Below, piece by piece: positions 32,214-40,542 of a stretch of DNA of 40,762 nucleotides (position 1 is the first letter of the stretch; each line of letters opens with the position of its first letter). The stretch is taken from positions 1 to 40,762 of the forward strand of contig JAFYBE010000048.1 in assembly GCA_017540355.1 (NCBI GenBank). Direction: 5' to 3'. The position numbers and the translations under genes are program-made. The stretch is from Lachnospiraceae bacterium. GTDB lineage: Bacteria > Bacillota > Clostridia > Lachnospirales > Lachnospiraceae. A model generated the notes under the pieces. It searched no databases. It saw only the letters and a program-made list of their open reading frames with translations, and was not told the origin of the DNA.

Positions 32214-33035
32214 TTAAAATCTCTTGACAGACTCAGTCAAAAGTTTCTTAAACTTAGGTGCCGCCTCATTGGCTGCAGCCTGTACCTCATCATGAGTAAG
32301 CGGATTGGCCGTCATACCTGCGGCAAGATTACATACACATGATATTCCGCAGATCTTCATACCCATATGATTGGCAGCGATTGCTTCAACCACCGTGGAC
32401 ATACCTACGGCATCAACTCCAAGCGTTCTGAGCATCTTAATCTCTGCAGGAGACTCAAAAGAAGGGCCCGTCAACTGTGCATATACACCTTCCTTAAGCG
32501 TTATTCCCTCATTCTTGGCTGCATTCCTTATGATATCCTGAAGATCGGTATCATATACATGTGTCATATCCGGGAACCTTGTTCCGAGTTCATCTATATT
32601 GGGGCCGATGAGCGGATTGGGTGCAAAGCAGCTTATATGATCCGTAATAAGCATAAACGTTCCGGCAGAGAACTCCGGATTAAGTCCGCCTGATGCATTG
32701 GTCAAAAACAGTATCTCCGCTCCCAAAAGTTTCATAAGTCTTGCAGGCATAACAACATCCGATATCGGATATCCTTCATAGTAATGCACTCTTCCCTTCA
32801 TGCATACAACGGGTACGGAATCCACATATCCGAAGATAAACTTTCCTGCATGTCCCGGTACGGTAGACACGGGGAAGCCTTCAATATCGTGATAATCTAT
32901 CTCACATTCAACCTTTATATCATTGGCATAATCGCCAAGTCCCGATCCGAGCACGATGGCCACCTTCGGAACAAAATCCGTCCTTTTACGTACACTCTCA
33001 ACACATTTTGTAAGCTTATCATATATAGCGTTCAT
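32214..33035 (-). CDS. punA: Purine-nucleoside phosphorylase
   Basis: 273 residues of the trimeric PNP family: VAIVLGSGLGDYAND (phosphate loop), VPGHAGKFIFGYV, GRVHYYEGYP, LTNASGGLN, DHISCFAPNPLIGPN and AVGMSTVVEAIAANH. It splits inosine, guanosine and their deoxy forms with phosphate into base and (deoxy)ribose-1-phosphate. It leads the run into mtaD, the MutS-like gene and the two glycosyltransferase-like genes. GGAGG lies before the ATG. Gene naming in this family varies (punA/deoD/xapA). Confidence 0.93.
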   Translation of the reverse strand: MNAIYDKLTKCVESVRKRTDFVPKVAIVLGSGLGDYANDIKVECEIDYHDIEGFPVSTVPGHAGKFIFGYVDSVPVVCMKGRVHYYEGYPISDVVMPARLMKLLGAEILFLTNASGGLNPEFSAGTFMLITDHISCFAPNPLIGPNIDELGTRFPDMTHVYDTDLQDIIRNAAKNEGITLKEGVYAQLTGPSFESPAEIKMLRTLGVDAVGMSTVVEAIAANHMGMKICGISCVCNLAAGMTANPLTHDEVQAAANEAAPKFKKLLTESVKRF

Positions 33036-33090
33036 AACGTTCCTCCATCTTTGTAATGATTAAGCATATAGCTTTTGCTGTACTCACATT

Positions 33091-33099
33091 AGTATATCA
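33091..33099 (-). promoter_or_regulatory. Extended -10 promoter of punA
   Basis: Minus strand TGATATACT (33099-33091) is an extended -10 element. The matching -35 region falls inside the terminator hairpin of the upstream DUF3048 gene and is not consensus. Confidence 0.45.
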
Positions 33100-33100
33100 A

Positions 33101-33130
33101 ATAACCTCGGCCAAGAAAAGCCGAGGTTAT
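33101..33130 (-). terminator. Hairpin terminator after the DUF3048 gene
   Basis: Perfect 11-base stem ATAACCTCGGC (33101-33111) with GCCGAGGTTAT (33120-33130) and an eight-base loop, 24 bases after the DUF3048 stop. The following T content is modest. Confidence 0.75.
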
Positions 33131-33154
33131 CATTAATGTATGTTTCGTATTCGA

Positions 33155-34264
33155 TTAGTTGAGAGTAATCTCACTCCAGTAATCATCCGGCACTAAAGCC
33201 ACATATGTCATTCCGGCGTTAAGTGTGATCTCATCACCGTTCTCTAAGAAATAATGTGTGATGCCGTTCTCTGTTGTCTTCTCCCATGTGATCTTAACAG
33301 CCTTACCGTTGGTGATGTAGTATCCCTCACCCTTGCCGGATGCACCGATGATCTCATATGCACAGTAACCGTTCTTATCAAGCTGGAAAAGACCTGCGCT
33401 CTGTAAGATTACGTTCTTGAATGTAAGAGCCTCTCCTGTCTTACCGTCTGCATGAACCTTACCGTACTCATAGTAAGTATAAAGTCCGCTTGCATCATCA
33501 TACTTAAGCTCTGACTTGTTGTGCTTGAATGCCGCACTTAAGTTGATATCCTTTGCATCGCTTCCTTCAAGCTCTACAGGCTTAGACTTTGTAGAGAACT
33601 TGAAGTGAGGGCCTTCATAATAGTCATCGTATTCTGTAGAATATGAAGACTTCTCAAATGCCTTCTCAAGATCGCCCTTAATGATGTACTCGGTAAACTC
33701 TCTTGCCTTACCGTTGTTCACACGAGAGAATATACCTGAAAAATGCTGAGCATAATCATGAGACAAATATGTATCGATATAGAAAGGACCACCGTCATGA
33801 CACATAACTGCGTTGTACTCACCTGCTATCCAGATATGAGTAGGTCTTATACTTCTGATAGAACCAAGCTGCTCAATGTTGCCCCAGTCCTTATAGATAA
33901 CCATAAGTCTTGTGATACGGTCATTGGCTGTACTGTTAACCATCTCATAGATGATGTCGGCCGAATTAAGACCGTAATGAGGAAGCGCCTTGCTCTCATT
34001 ATCAACCAATGCAGCTATGGGCTTCTGCTTCTCAAGTGACTTGTCTATGGGAAGTCCCGTAAGTTCACTGTATATCATTCCCTCGGGAAGAGCTTCCTCT
34101 TCTTCCGAACTCTCTTCTTCTGCTGTTGTAACGGGCTCTTCTATAGGTATTATCTCAGCCGTTACAGGTTCATCCGCTGTAGTCTCCTTCTCCTTGCTTC
34201 CGCATGCCGCAAAAACAACACATGCGCTCATACACAGCAAAGCTATCAATAATCTCTTCTTCAT
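33155..34264 (-). CDS. DUF3048-domain lipoprotein (YerB-like)
   Basis: 369 residues. A lipoprotein signal ends at VFAAC (Cys21), then an acidic, Thr/Glu-rich linker to about residue 62, then the DUF3048 region: MIYSELTGLPID, PIAALVDNESKALPHYGLNSADIIYEM, RLMVIYKD, GSIRSIRPTHIWIAGEYNAVMCHDGG and a C-terminal beta-rich part with YYITNGKAVKITWEK. It should be anchored to the outer face of the membrane. The function of the family is not settled. It has its own promoter and terminator. Confidence 0.9.
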   Translation of the reverse strand: MKKRLLIALLCMSACVVFAACGSKEKETTADEPVTAEIIPIEEPVTTAEEESSEEEEALPEGMIYSELTGLPIDKSLEKQKPIAALVDNESKALPHYGLNSADIIYEMVNSTANDRITRLMVIYKDWGNIEQLGSIRSIRPTHIWIAGEYNAVMCHDGGPFYIDTYLSHDYAQHFSGIFSRVNNGKAREFTEYIIKGDLEKAFEKSSYSTEYDDYYEGPHFKFSTKSKPVELEGSDAKDINLSAAFKHNKSELKYDDASGLYTYYEYGKVHADGKTGEALTFKNVILQSAGLFQLDKNGYCAYEIIGASGKGEGYYITNGKAVKITWEKTTENGITHYFLENGDEITLNAGMTYVALVPDDYWSEITLN

Positions 34265-34306
34265 ATCGATATTATCCTTTCCTTAGTTGCCATCAAAACC
34301 TTGTAT

Positions 34307-34335
34307 AGTATATCTAAAACTTCCCCGCAATTCAA
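34307..34335 (-). promoter_or_regulatory. Promoter of the DUF3048 gene
   Basis: On the minus strand TTGAAT (34335-34330), 17 bases, TATACT (34312-34307). Confidence 0.7.
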
Positions 34336-34396
34336 GTATAATCTGACAAGAAATTATATGGATTGGCAGGATTATTTATGCAAAGAATACAATTCT

Positions 34397-35620
34397 TTAT
34401 TTAAAGGTTACACGCTTGTAACTCTTCTTGCCTCTTCGAAGCACAATACCGTTCCCCGCAAGATCTTCGGGCGCATAGAGTTTCTTGATATCCGTAACCT
34501 TCTCATCATCAACTGTCACGCCGCCCTGTTCAACCGCTCTTCTTGCTTCGCTTCTTGAAGGTGTAAGACCCGATACCGTAAGCAGTCCAAGAATATCAAT
34601 CTTACCGTCTCTTAAGTCCGCATCCGTCACAGCCACCGTAGGCATATCAAGAGTACCTGCTCCCGAGAAAAGTGCCTTGGCTGATTCTTCGGCCTTCTTT
34701 GCTTCTTCTTCACCGTGAACGAGCTTTGTAAGTTCAAATGCCAGGATTTCCTTAGCCTTGTTAAGCTCGGCACCCTGCCACTTATCCATCTCATCAATCT
34801 GCTCAAGAGGAAGGAAAGTAAGCATTCTTATGCACTTAAGCACATCGGCATCTCCGACATTTCTCCAGTACTGATAGAAATCAAAAGGAGAAGTCTTATT
34901 CGGATCGAGCCATACCGCACCCTTGGATGTCTTACCCATCTTCTTGCCTTCGGAATTAAGAAGCAATGTGATGGTCATGGCATATGCATCTTTACCGGTC
35001 TTCTTACGAATAAGCTCCGTACCGCCCAACATGTTAGACCACTGATCGTCTCCGCCGAACTGCATATTGCATCCGTAGTGCTCATTAAGATAGAAGAAGT
35101 CATATGACTGCATAATCATATAGTTAAATTCAAGGAAGCTTAATCCCTTCTCCATTCTGTTCTTATAGCACTCTGCACGAAGCATATTGTTAACAGAGAA
35201 GCACGCTCCGACATCTCTTAACAGATCAATGTAATTAAGCTTTAAAAGCCAGTCGGCATTATTAACCATTATTGCCTTATCTTCGCCGAACTCGATGAAT
35301 CTCTCCATCTGCTTTTTAAAGCAGTCGCAGTTATGTTGAATCATCTCCGGAGTCATCATAGTACGCATATCAGATCTTCCGGAAGGATCACCTATATATC
35401 CGGTTCCTCCTCCGATTAACACTACAGGCTTATTGCCTGCCATCTGAAGTCTCTTCATAAGACAGAGCGCCATAAAATGACCCACATGAAGTGAATCCGC
35501 CGTAGGATCGAAGCCGATGTAGAATCTTGCTCCGCCGGAATTAATCAAATCTCTGATCTCTTTTTCATCTGTGACCTGAGCTATCAGACCTCTTGCCACA
35601 AGTTCTTCGTAAATACCCAT
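34397..35620 (-). CDS. tyrS: Tyrosyl-tRNA synthetase
   Basis: 407 residues of class Ic TyrRS: YIGFDPTADSLHVGHFMALC with HIGH-like HVGH, the tyrosine site region GGGTGYIGDPSGR and QFGGDDQWSNML, the KMSKS loop KKMGKTSKG, and a C-terminal S4 RNA-binding domain (SRSEARRAVEQGGVTVDDEK). Its leader is only about 40 bases and holds no T-box, unlike many Firmicutes tyrS genes. The GGAG ribosome site lies 14 bases before the ATG, rather far. Confidence 0.96.
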   Translation of the reverse strand: MGIYEELVARGLIAQVTDEKEIRDLINSGGARFYIGFDPTADSLHVGHFMALCLMKRLQMAGNKPVVLIGGGTGYIGDPSGRSDMRTMMTPEMIQHNCDCFKKQMERFIEFGEDKAIMVNNADWLLKLNYIDLLRDVGACFSVNNMLRAECYKNRMEKGLSFLEFNYMIMQSYDFFYLNEHYGCNMQFGGDDQWSNMLGGTELIRKKTGKDAYAMTITLLLNSEGKKMGKTSKGAVWLDPNKTSPFDFYQYWRNVGDADVLKCIRMLTFLPLEQIDEMDKWQGAELNKAKEILAFELTKLVHGEEEAKKAEESAKALFSGAGTLDMPTVAVTDADLRDGKIDILGLLTVSGLTPSRSEARRAVEQGGVTVDDEKVTDIKKLYAPEDLAGNGIVLRRGKKSYKRVTFK

Positions 35621-35666
35621 TATACGTCAATATCTCCAATCTTTTGTGTGATTCCTTTTATGCCAC

Positions 35667-35695
35667 ATTCTATCTAATGTGTTTTCTTTTGTCAA
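35667..35695 (-). promoter_or_regulatory. Promoter of tyrS
   Basis: On the minus strand a perfect TTGACA (35695-35690), 17 bases, TAGAAT (35672-35667). Confidence 0.75.
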
Positions 35696-35741
35696 TAAAA
35701 CTCCCCCTTTCCCCCTTGTGAAACTCATCCCTTTACGCTTT

Positions 35742-36842
35742 CTATCTGCCTACGACCTTACGAAGCAGCGGGACAAGCGAAATCAGATAAGCAAGTCCCA
35801 AAGCAGCAAAAGCAACCGGTATTGCAATAAGCGTTGCCCGAAGATCATTCGGCGTAAATGCGTCGGTAAAATTTCTAAGCCCCAGGATCGTTATGTATCC
35901 GCTTATCAGATATACTCCCAAACTGTATCTGCCGAACATACACAGTACAGGGAAGCGATATCCCTTAACAGCTTTAAGAATAAGCGACCACAGACAAATA
36001 AAGAACAGGCATCCGGCCATTCCTATCGCAAATCTGTATACATCCGTCGCAAACTGCTTGTACCATACATCCTTGGTTATCCTGTAACCGCTTACATATA
36101 TGAAAGCCCGCTTACGATACATTGCAAAAAGTGCCAGAAAAACCGTTCCTGTTATGGCCGTGGCAACAGGCGTCTTTTCTTCATACACTCTTTTACACTT
36201 ACTCAATAAACCTCCTGCGGCAACCGCATTGTTCCTGAATTGATTATAGTAAAACGCCGTGACATAAAACGGCAGAAGAAACTTATACGTATGCATATTC
36301 ATTCCATCCGGAATAAAAAACAGTGAAACAAAAATGCAGGCGTACAATATTACATTGTCCTTAAGGAAACAGTACATGATCCATACAAATACAAAGCATA
36401 CTATCATCGCCCATAAGAACCAGTGATTGTTAAGTACCCTGTATAAAAAGTCGGGTATCACGGCAAACCCTCTTGCCCTGTCCACTCCGTATTTATCCTT
36501 TATGATTGCCTCACGGATATATTCTTCAAGTGTCCAGAAAACAATGGGAATAAGATAAACCGTTATCCTTTTAACCAACAGTCTGATGCGCTTATTTATC
36601 GTATCGGCTTTGGCGATCGAATTGTAAGCATAATATCCCGCGATCAATGCAAAAAGCGGCATATGGAAGCTGTATATGAACTGATAAAGCTTATCGTCAA
36701 AAAACAGCGCCTCCGAACTGAAAGTCGCGCCGTTATTCTCCTGAATACAGTGACCCCATACCACCAAAAGGATGGCGAAGCCTCTGAGTATATCGGCAAA
36801 TATGTCCCTTGTATTATTTGAATTCTTCTCTGATTCTTTCAT
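35742..36842 (-). CDS. Acyltransferase family 3 membrane protein (OafA-like)
   Basis: 366 residues with about ten membrane helices. The N-terminus DIFADILRGFAILLVVWGHC carries the conserved RG and the catalytic-type His31, and LYQFIYSFHMPLFALIAGYY is the second signature of the acyltransferase-3 family. Members O-acetylate surface glycans using cytoplasmic acetyl-CoA. There is no attached SGNH domain. No good ribosome site lies before the ATG. The substrate is unknown; it adds to the envelope-decoration genes in this window. Confidence 0.88.
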   Translation of the reverse strand: MKESEKNSNNTRDIFADILRGFAILLVVWGHCIQENNGATFSSEALFFDDKLYQFIYSFHMPLFALIAGYYAYNSIAKADTINKRIRLLVKRITVYLIPIVFWTLEEYIREAIIKDKYGVDRARGFAVIPDFLYRVLNNHWFLWAMIVCFVFVWIMYCFLKDNVILYACIFVSLFFIPDGMNMHTYKFLLPFYVTAFYYNQFRNNAVAAGGLLSKCKRVYEEKTPVATAITGTVFLALFAMYRKRAFIYVSGYRITKDVWYKQFATDVYRFAIGMAGCLFFICLWSLILKAVKGYRFPVLCMFGRYSLGVYLISGYITILGLRNFTDAFTPNDLRATLIAIPVAFAALGLAYLISLVPLLRKVVGR

Positions 36843-36895
36843 TGATAATATGATTCTTTGATATGCAGAAATGATTCTGCTCCCCTTTTATATAT

Positions 36896-36926
36896 ATAAG
36901 CCCGATATCACAGATATCGGGCTTAT
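36896..36926 (-). terminator. Hairpin terminator after the purine permease gene
   Basis: Perfect 13-base stem ATAAGCCCGATAT (36896-36908) with ATATCGGGCTTAT (36914-36926) and loop CACAG; on the minus strand it is followed by an AT-rich stretch. It lies 25 bases after the permease stop. Confidence 0.85.
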
Positions 36927-36951
36927 TATCGGTATTAAACCAAACCGTATT

Positions 36952-38292
36952 CTACAGGAATATGTACTTCAGTACAAAGAGTACCGCAAGAACATACATA
37001 AGAGGGCTGACCTTCTTAGCCTTGCCTGCACATGCGTTGATTACTACATAAGAGATGATACCTACTGCGATACCGTCTGAGATGCTGTAAAGAAGGGGCA
37101 TAGCAACAAGTGCAAGATAAGCGGGAACTGCCTCTGTAAGATCCTTGAAATCGATATCAACAACTGCTGTAATCATAAGGAATCCTACGAAGATAAGAGC
37201 AGGAGCTGTTGCAAATCCGGGGATTGCAATAAACAGCGGTGATAAGAAGATTGCAAGTAAGAACATAAGGCCTGTAACGATAGATGCAAGACCTGTTCTA
37301 CCACCTTCAGATACACCTGCTGAGCTCTCTACGAATGTTGTGGTTGTAGAAGTACCGAGTACGGCACCTGCACTTGTAGCGATAGCATCTGCAAGGAGTG
37401 CTTCCTTAATCTTGGGAAGCTTACCGTCCTTATCAAGCATATCTGCCTTATTGGCACATCCGATAAGTGTTCCTATTGTATCGAAGACATCAACGAAGAG
37501 GAATGAGAACATGATTACAATGAAATCAAGTACTCTGAAGTTCTCAAATGCCGCACCGTTGAAGCACTGGCCGAATGTAAGGCCAAGCGCACCGAGGTCA
37601 AAGTTGCTCCAGTGAGGAAGAACTGACATACCGGTATATAAGCCGGTGAGTTCACAGATGATACCGAGTATCCATGTAACGATAACACCGATAAGGATTG
37701 AACCCTTAACCTGCTTATAATGAAGTACTGCTATGATGAGCGTACCGATTATTGCAAGAAGTGCACAGATACCTACGTTACTAAAATCTTCCTTGAAGTT
37801 GACAATAGTAACGAGTGTTGCATCGCTGTTAACAACGATTGAACCGTTCTCGAAACCGATGAAAGCAACGAATAAGCCGATGCCCACAGATACACCCTTC
37901 TTAAGTGTGATAGGAATGGCATTGAATATAGCCTCTCTCACATTAGTAACAGAAAGGATGATGAAAATAAGACCCTCAACAAATACTGCAAACAATGCAA
38001 ACTGCCATGAGTAACCCATAGCGCCGCATACGGTGTAAGCGAAGTATGCATTGAGTCCGAGTCCGGGAGCAAGTGCGAAAGGATAGTTGGCAAGTAATGC
38101 CATTGCACATGTTCCGATAAATGCAGCTAAAGCCGTAGCGATCATGATAGCCTGAGGATCCATTCCTGAAGCAGACAGGATCGACGGATTGACAGCGAGA
38201 ATATATGCCATCGTCATGAACGTTGTAAGTCCGGCTATGACTTCTGTTCTGACATCGGTATTATTCTCTTTTAACTTAAAGAACTTCTCCAT
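36952..38292 (-). CDS. pbuG: AzgA-type NCS2 permease for hypoxanthine/guanine/adenine
   Basis: 446 residues with about 12-14 membrane helices. Family signatures include RTEVIAGLTTFMTMAYILAVNP, FALAPGLGLNAYFAYTV, FVDVFDTIGTLIGCANKADM and SAGVSEGGRTGLASI. Proton-driven import of purine bases feeds salvage together with the nucleoside phosphorylase gene elsewhere in the window. AGGAGG lies before the ATG. A consensus promoter and an NrdR-like box are upstream; a purine riboswitch is not visible. The symbol is by family; substrate preference among purines is inferred. Confidence 0.92.
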   Translation of the reverse strand: MEKFFKLKENNTDVRTEVIAGLTTFMTMAYILAVNPSILSASGMDPQAIMIATALAAFIGTCAMALLANYPFALAPGLGLNAYFAYTVCGAMGYSWQFALFAVFVEGLIFIILSVTNVREAIFNAIPITLKKGVSVGIGLFVAFIGFENGSIVVNSDATLVTIVNFKEDFSNVGICALLAIIGTLIIAVLHYKQVKGSILIGVIVTWILGIICELTGLYTGMSVLPHWSNFDLGALGLTFGQCFNGAAFENFRVLDFIVIMFSFLFVDVFDTIGTLIGCANKADMLDKDGKLPKIKEALLADAIATSAGAVLGTSTTTTFVESSAGVSEGGRTGLASIVTGLMFLLAIFLSPLFIAIPGFATAPALIFVGFLMITAVVDIDFKDLTEAVPAYLALVAMPLLYSISDGIAVGIISYVVINACAGKAKKVSPLMYVLAVLFVLKYIFL

Positions 38293-38342
38293 AAATCAGA
38301 TACCCTCCTTCATATGAGTATGTTTGGTAGAAATACAATCCA

Positions 38343-38371
38343 ATGATAACAACACTTAGTGCCGTTGTCAA
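38343..38371 (-). promoter_or_regulatory. Promoter of the purine permease gene
   Basis: On the minus strand a perfect TTGACA (38371-38366), 17 bases, TATCAT (38348-38343). The spacer contains the short palindrome CACTAAGTG, a possible operator. Confidence 0.75.
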
Positions 38372-38378
38372 TAACAAA

Positions 38379-38394
38379 ACACTATATATTGTGC
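38379..38394. promoter_or_regulatory. NrdR-box-like palindrome upstream of the purine permease promoter
   Basis: Plus-strand ACACTATATATTGTGC fits the NrdR pattern CACWATATNTTGTG as well as the box in front of nrdD does. It lies eight bases upstream of the -35 box of the permease promoter. I see no clear second box at 31-32 bases. Confidence 0.5.
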
Positions 38395-38419
38395 CGTTCT
38401 GTGCACCGTTCTATCTGCA

Positions 38420-39622
38420 TCACCTGCCACTCATCAGCGTGGTCATCGCCTCGTTAAGGCCGCGGACCGTCAGCATATACATCGGGAAAAGCGTCTTTAC
38501 CGCGGTCTCGGCTTCTCTCCACGGTGCGCGTCCGGGGGCCATCTTCGGATTCATCCATACAACCTTTTTGTAATGTCTCTTTAAAAGATTAAGCCACTCC
38601 CAGCCCGACAGGCCGCCGTTCGGTCCTCTGTAGTTACCGGTCTCGGAATATAATTCTTCGGGAGCCATTGCGGCATCACCGACTATTATTACCTTATAGT
38701 CACTGTCCAGATTACGGAACATCCACTCTGTATCTATCCAGTCTCCGTTCTCACACTCGGGTGTATTGTATAACTTGGAATATATGCAGTTATGGAAGTA
38801 ATATACCTTGACGTCCTTATAGTGATTGGACTTATTAACCGACTGGAACAGCTCATTCATGAGACTGCTGTAAGGAATCATGGTACCGCCGCTGTCCATA
38901 AGCAGCAAAAGCTTTACCGTGTTCTTACGCGGCTTATCCATCACTATCTCAAGCATTCCGCCGTTATTGCATGTCTTATCTATTGTCGCGTTAATATCGA
39001 GTTCGGTCTTGGGTATATCAAGCTTAGACGAGAACTGACGAAGCTTACGCAGAGCCTGCATAAACTGCCTGTTATCTATTATTCTGTCATCTCTGAAGTC
39101 CCTGTACTTCTTCGCACCGATTACGGCAAATGCGGACTGATAACCGGTCTGGCCGCCCACTCTGACACCGCCTATGTTACCGCCGGTATTGCCGAATGAA
39201 GTCTTACCCATAGTGCCGATCCAATGGGAACCACCGTTGTGTTCGCTGTCCTGATCACGCAGTCTGTCCTTAAACTTCTGCTCCACATCGTCCTTATCGA
39301 CCTGTATCTCCTCAACACGGTTAAGCCACTGCTTCTCCTCCATGGCAAGCATCTCGTTCATCTCAGGCTTATCAAGCCACTTAAGCATATTGGCACCCAC
39401 CTCGGGATCCCAGGTCTTGCCCTTGAAGTTACTCTCAAATACCATGTCAAACTTGTCATATTCAGTTTCGGATTTGACCAGGATCATTCTCGCAAGATAA
39501 TAAAAATCCGTAAGAGAGCTGTTGTGCATACCCTTATCCAGTGCCTCCATAAGGGTGAGCCACTCTCCTACGGTCACATTAAGACCTGCGTCTCTTAAGT
39601 CATAGAAAAACTTGGTAAACAT
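38420..39622 (-). CDS. VWA-domain (CoxE-like) protein, partner of MoxR ATPase
   Basis: 400 residues. The N-terminal half is helical and charged; residues about 235-400 are a von Willebrand A domain: LLLLMDSGGTMIPYSSLM (243-247 replaces the MIDAS DxSxS by DSGGT), YYFHNCIYSKLYNT, VIIVGDAAMAPEELY and KVVWMNPKM. Such proteins pair with MoxR AAA+ ATPases and are thought to help assemble or activate metalloenzymes or complexes; the client is unknown. It lies 41 bases after the MoxR gene, with GGAG before the ATG. No terminator is clear before the permease promoter. Confidence 0.87.
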   Translation of the reverse strand: MFTKFFYDLRDAGLNVTVGEWLTLMEALDKGMHNSSLTDFYYLARMILVKSETEYDKFDMVFESNFKGKTWDPEVGANMLKWLDKPEMNEMLAMEEKQWLNRVEEIQVDKDDVEQKFKDRLRDQDSEHNGGSHWIGTMGKTSFGNTGGNIGGVRVGGQTGYQSAFAVIGAKKYRDFRDDRIIDNRQFMQALRKLRQFSSKLDIPKTELDINATIDKTCNNGGMLEIVMDKPRKNTVKLLLLMDSGGTMIPYSSLMNELFQSVNKSNHYKDVKVYYFHNCIYSKLYNTPECENGDWIDTEWMFRNLDSDYKVIIVGDAAMAPEELYSETGNYRGPNGGLSGWEWLNLLKRHYKKVVWMNPKMAPGRAPWREAETAVKTLFPMYMLTVRGLNEAMTTLMSGR

Positions 39623-39663
39623 AGACTATCTCCAAGTACAACTGTTAACAACGGTTCGTCTGC

Positions 39664-40509
39664 TTACTGCAGATTAATCTTGCCCTTAACGGTATCCAGG
39701 TCCTCATCCTTTTTAACAATAACGCCCACAAAAGGAAGTGCCTTACGAATATCGTCGGCCGGGATTCCGGCTATCTGAAGCACATTGATCCAATCGATAA
39801 GTTCTGATGTCGAAGGCTTCTTACGGATATCTCTCATTGCACGTATGTCATAGAATACATCGAAAGCATTCCTAAGGACATCCTCCTTAACATCCGGAAG
39901 ATGAACTCTTACTATCTCTTCCATGAGTTCCGCATCCGGGAAATCAATGTAATGGAAGATACAACGGCGAAGGAATGCATCCGGAAGTTCCTTCTCTGCA
40001 TTGGATGTGATTATAACTATGGGACGGTTCTTGGCCTTAACCGTACGCTTGGTCTCATGGATATAGAATTCCATCTGATCAAGTTCCCACAAAAGGTCAT
40101 TGGGGAATTCAAGATCCGCCTTATCTATCTCATCGATAAGAAGCACTACCTGTTCATCGGATTCAAATGCTTCACCGAGCTTACCAAGCTTAATGTATCT
40201 GGCAATATCATCCACACCCTCTTCACCGAACTGTCCGTCATAGAGTCTCTGTATCGTATCATACATATACAGACCGTCCTGCGCCTTGGTCGTTGATTTG
40301 ATATTCCATATGATAAGGGGCTTATTCAAAGCCCTGGAAATAGCTTCTGCAAGCATCGTCTTGCCGGTTCCGGGCTCACCCTTAATCAAAAGGGGCTTTT
40401 TAAGCGTAATGGCAACGTTAACGGCATTAAGAAGCTGCTCACTTGCAACATATTCTTCCGTTCCCGCAAAGCCTTTGTCTATTCCTTCAGCTATGGTTAT
40501 ATCAGCCAT
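39664..40509 (-). CDS. MoxR-family AAA+ ATPase
   Basis: 281 residues: Walker A LIKGEPGTGKTML (44-51 core), Walker B VVLLIDEIDKADLEFPNDLLWELD, sensor 1 PIVIITSNAEKELPDAFLRRC with the arginine finger, and a small helical lid domain. MoxR proteins act as chaperone-like ATPases with VWA partners. The ATG at 40509 has GGAGGA upstream; an ATG at 40542 in frame lies before that site. It follows gpsA by 33 bases, so gpsA-moxR-VWA may be one transcript. Confidence 0.93.
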   Translation of the reverse strand: MADITIAEGIDKGFAGTEEYVASEQLLNAVNVAITLKKPLLIKGEPGTGKTMLAEAISRALNKPLIIWNIKSTTKAQDGLYMYDTIQRLYDGQFGEEGVDDIARYIKLGKLGEAFESDEQVVLLIDEIDKADLEFPNDLLWELDQMEFYIHETKRTVKAKNRPIVIITSNAEKELPDAFLRRCIFHYIDFPDAELMEEIVRVHLPDVKEDVLRNAFDVFYDIRAMRDIRKKPSTSELIDWINVLQIAGIPADDIRKALPFVGVIVKKDEDLDTVKGKINLQ

Positions 40510-40542
40510 TCTTTCCTCCGTTCTTAAGTGCCTGTTAAGCAA

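Noticed and set aside
34382..34398. AAAGAAT/ATTCTTT hairpin at the end of tyrS
   Set aside because: Short AT-only stem overlapping the stop codon with no T-run; too weak to call a terminator.
35621..35741. T-box leader, or a 33-codon ORF, before tyrS
   Set aside because: The leader after the promoter is only about 40 bases and has no T-box sequence or terminator. The short frame runs through the promoter itself.
38293..38342. Purine riboswitch before the purine permease
   Set aside because: TTTCTACC is present in the leader, but the other conserved parts (the second loop and the closing stem) are missing and the leader is only about 50 bases.
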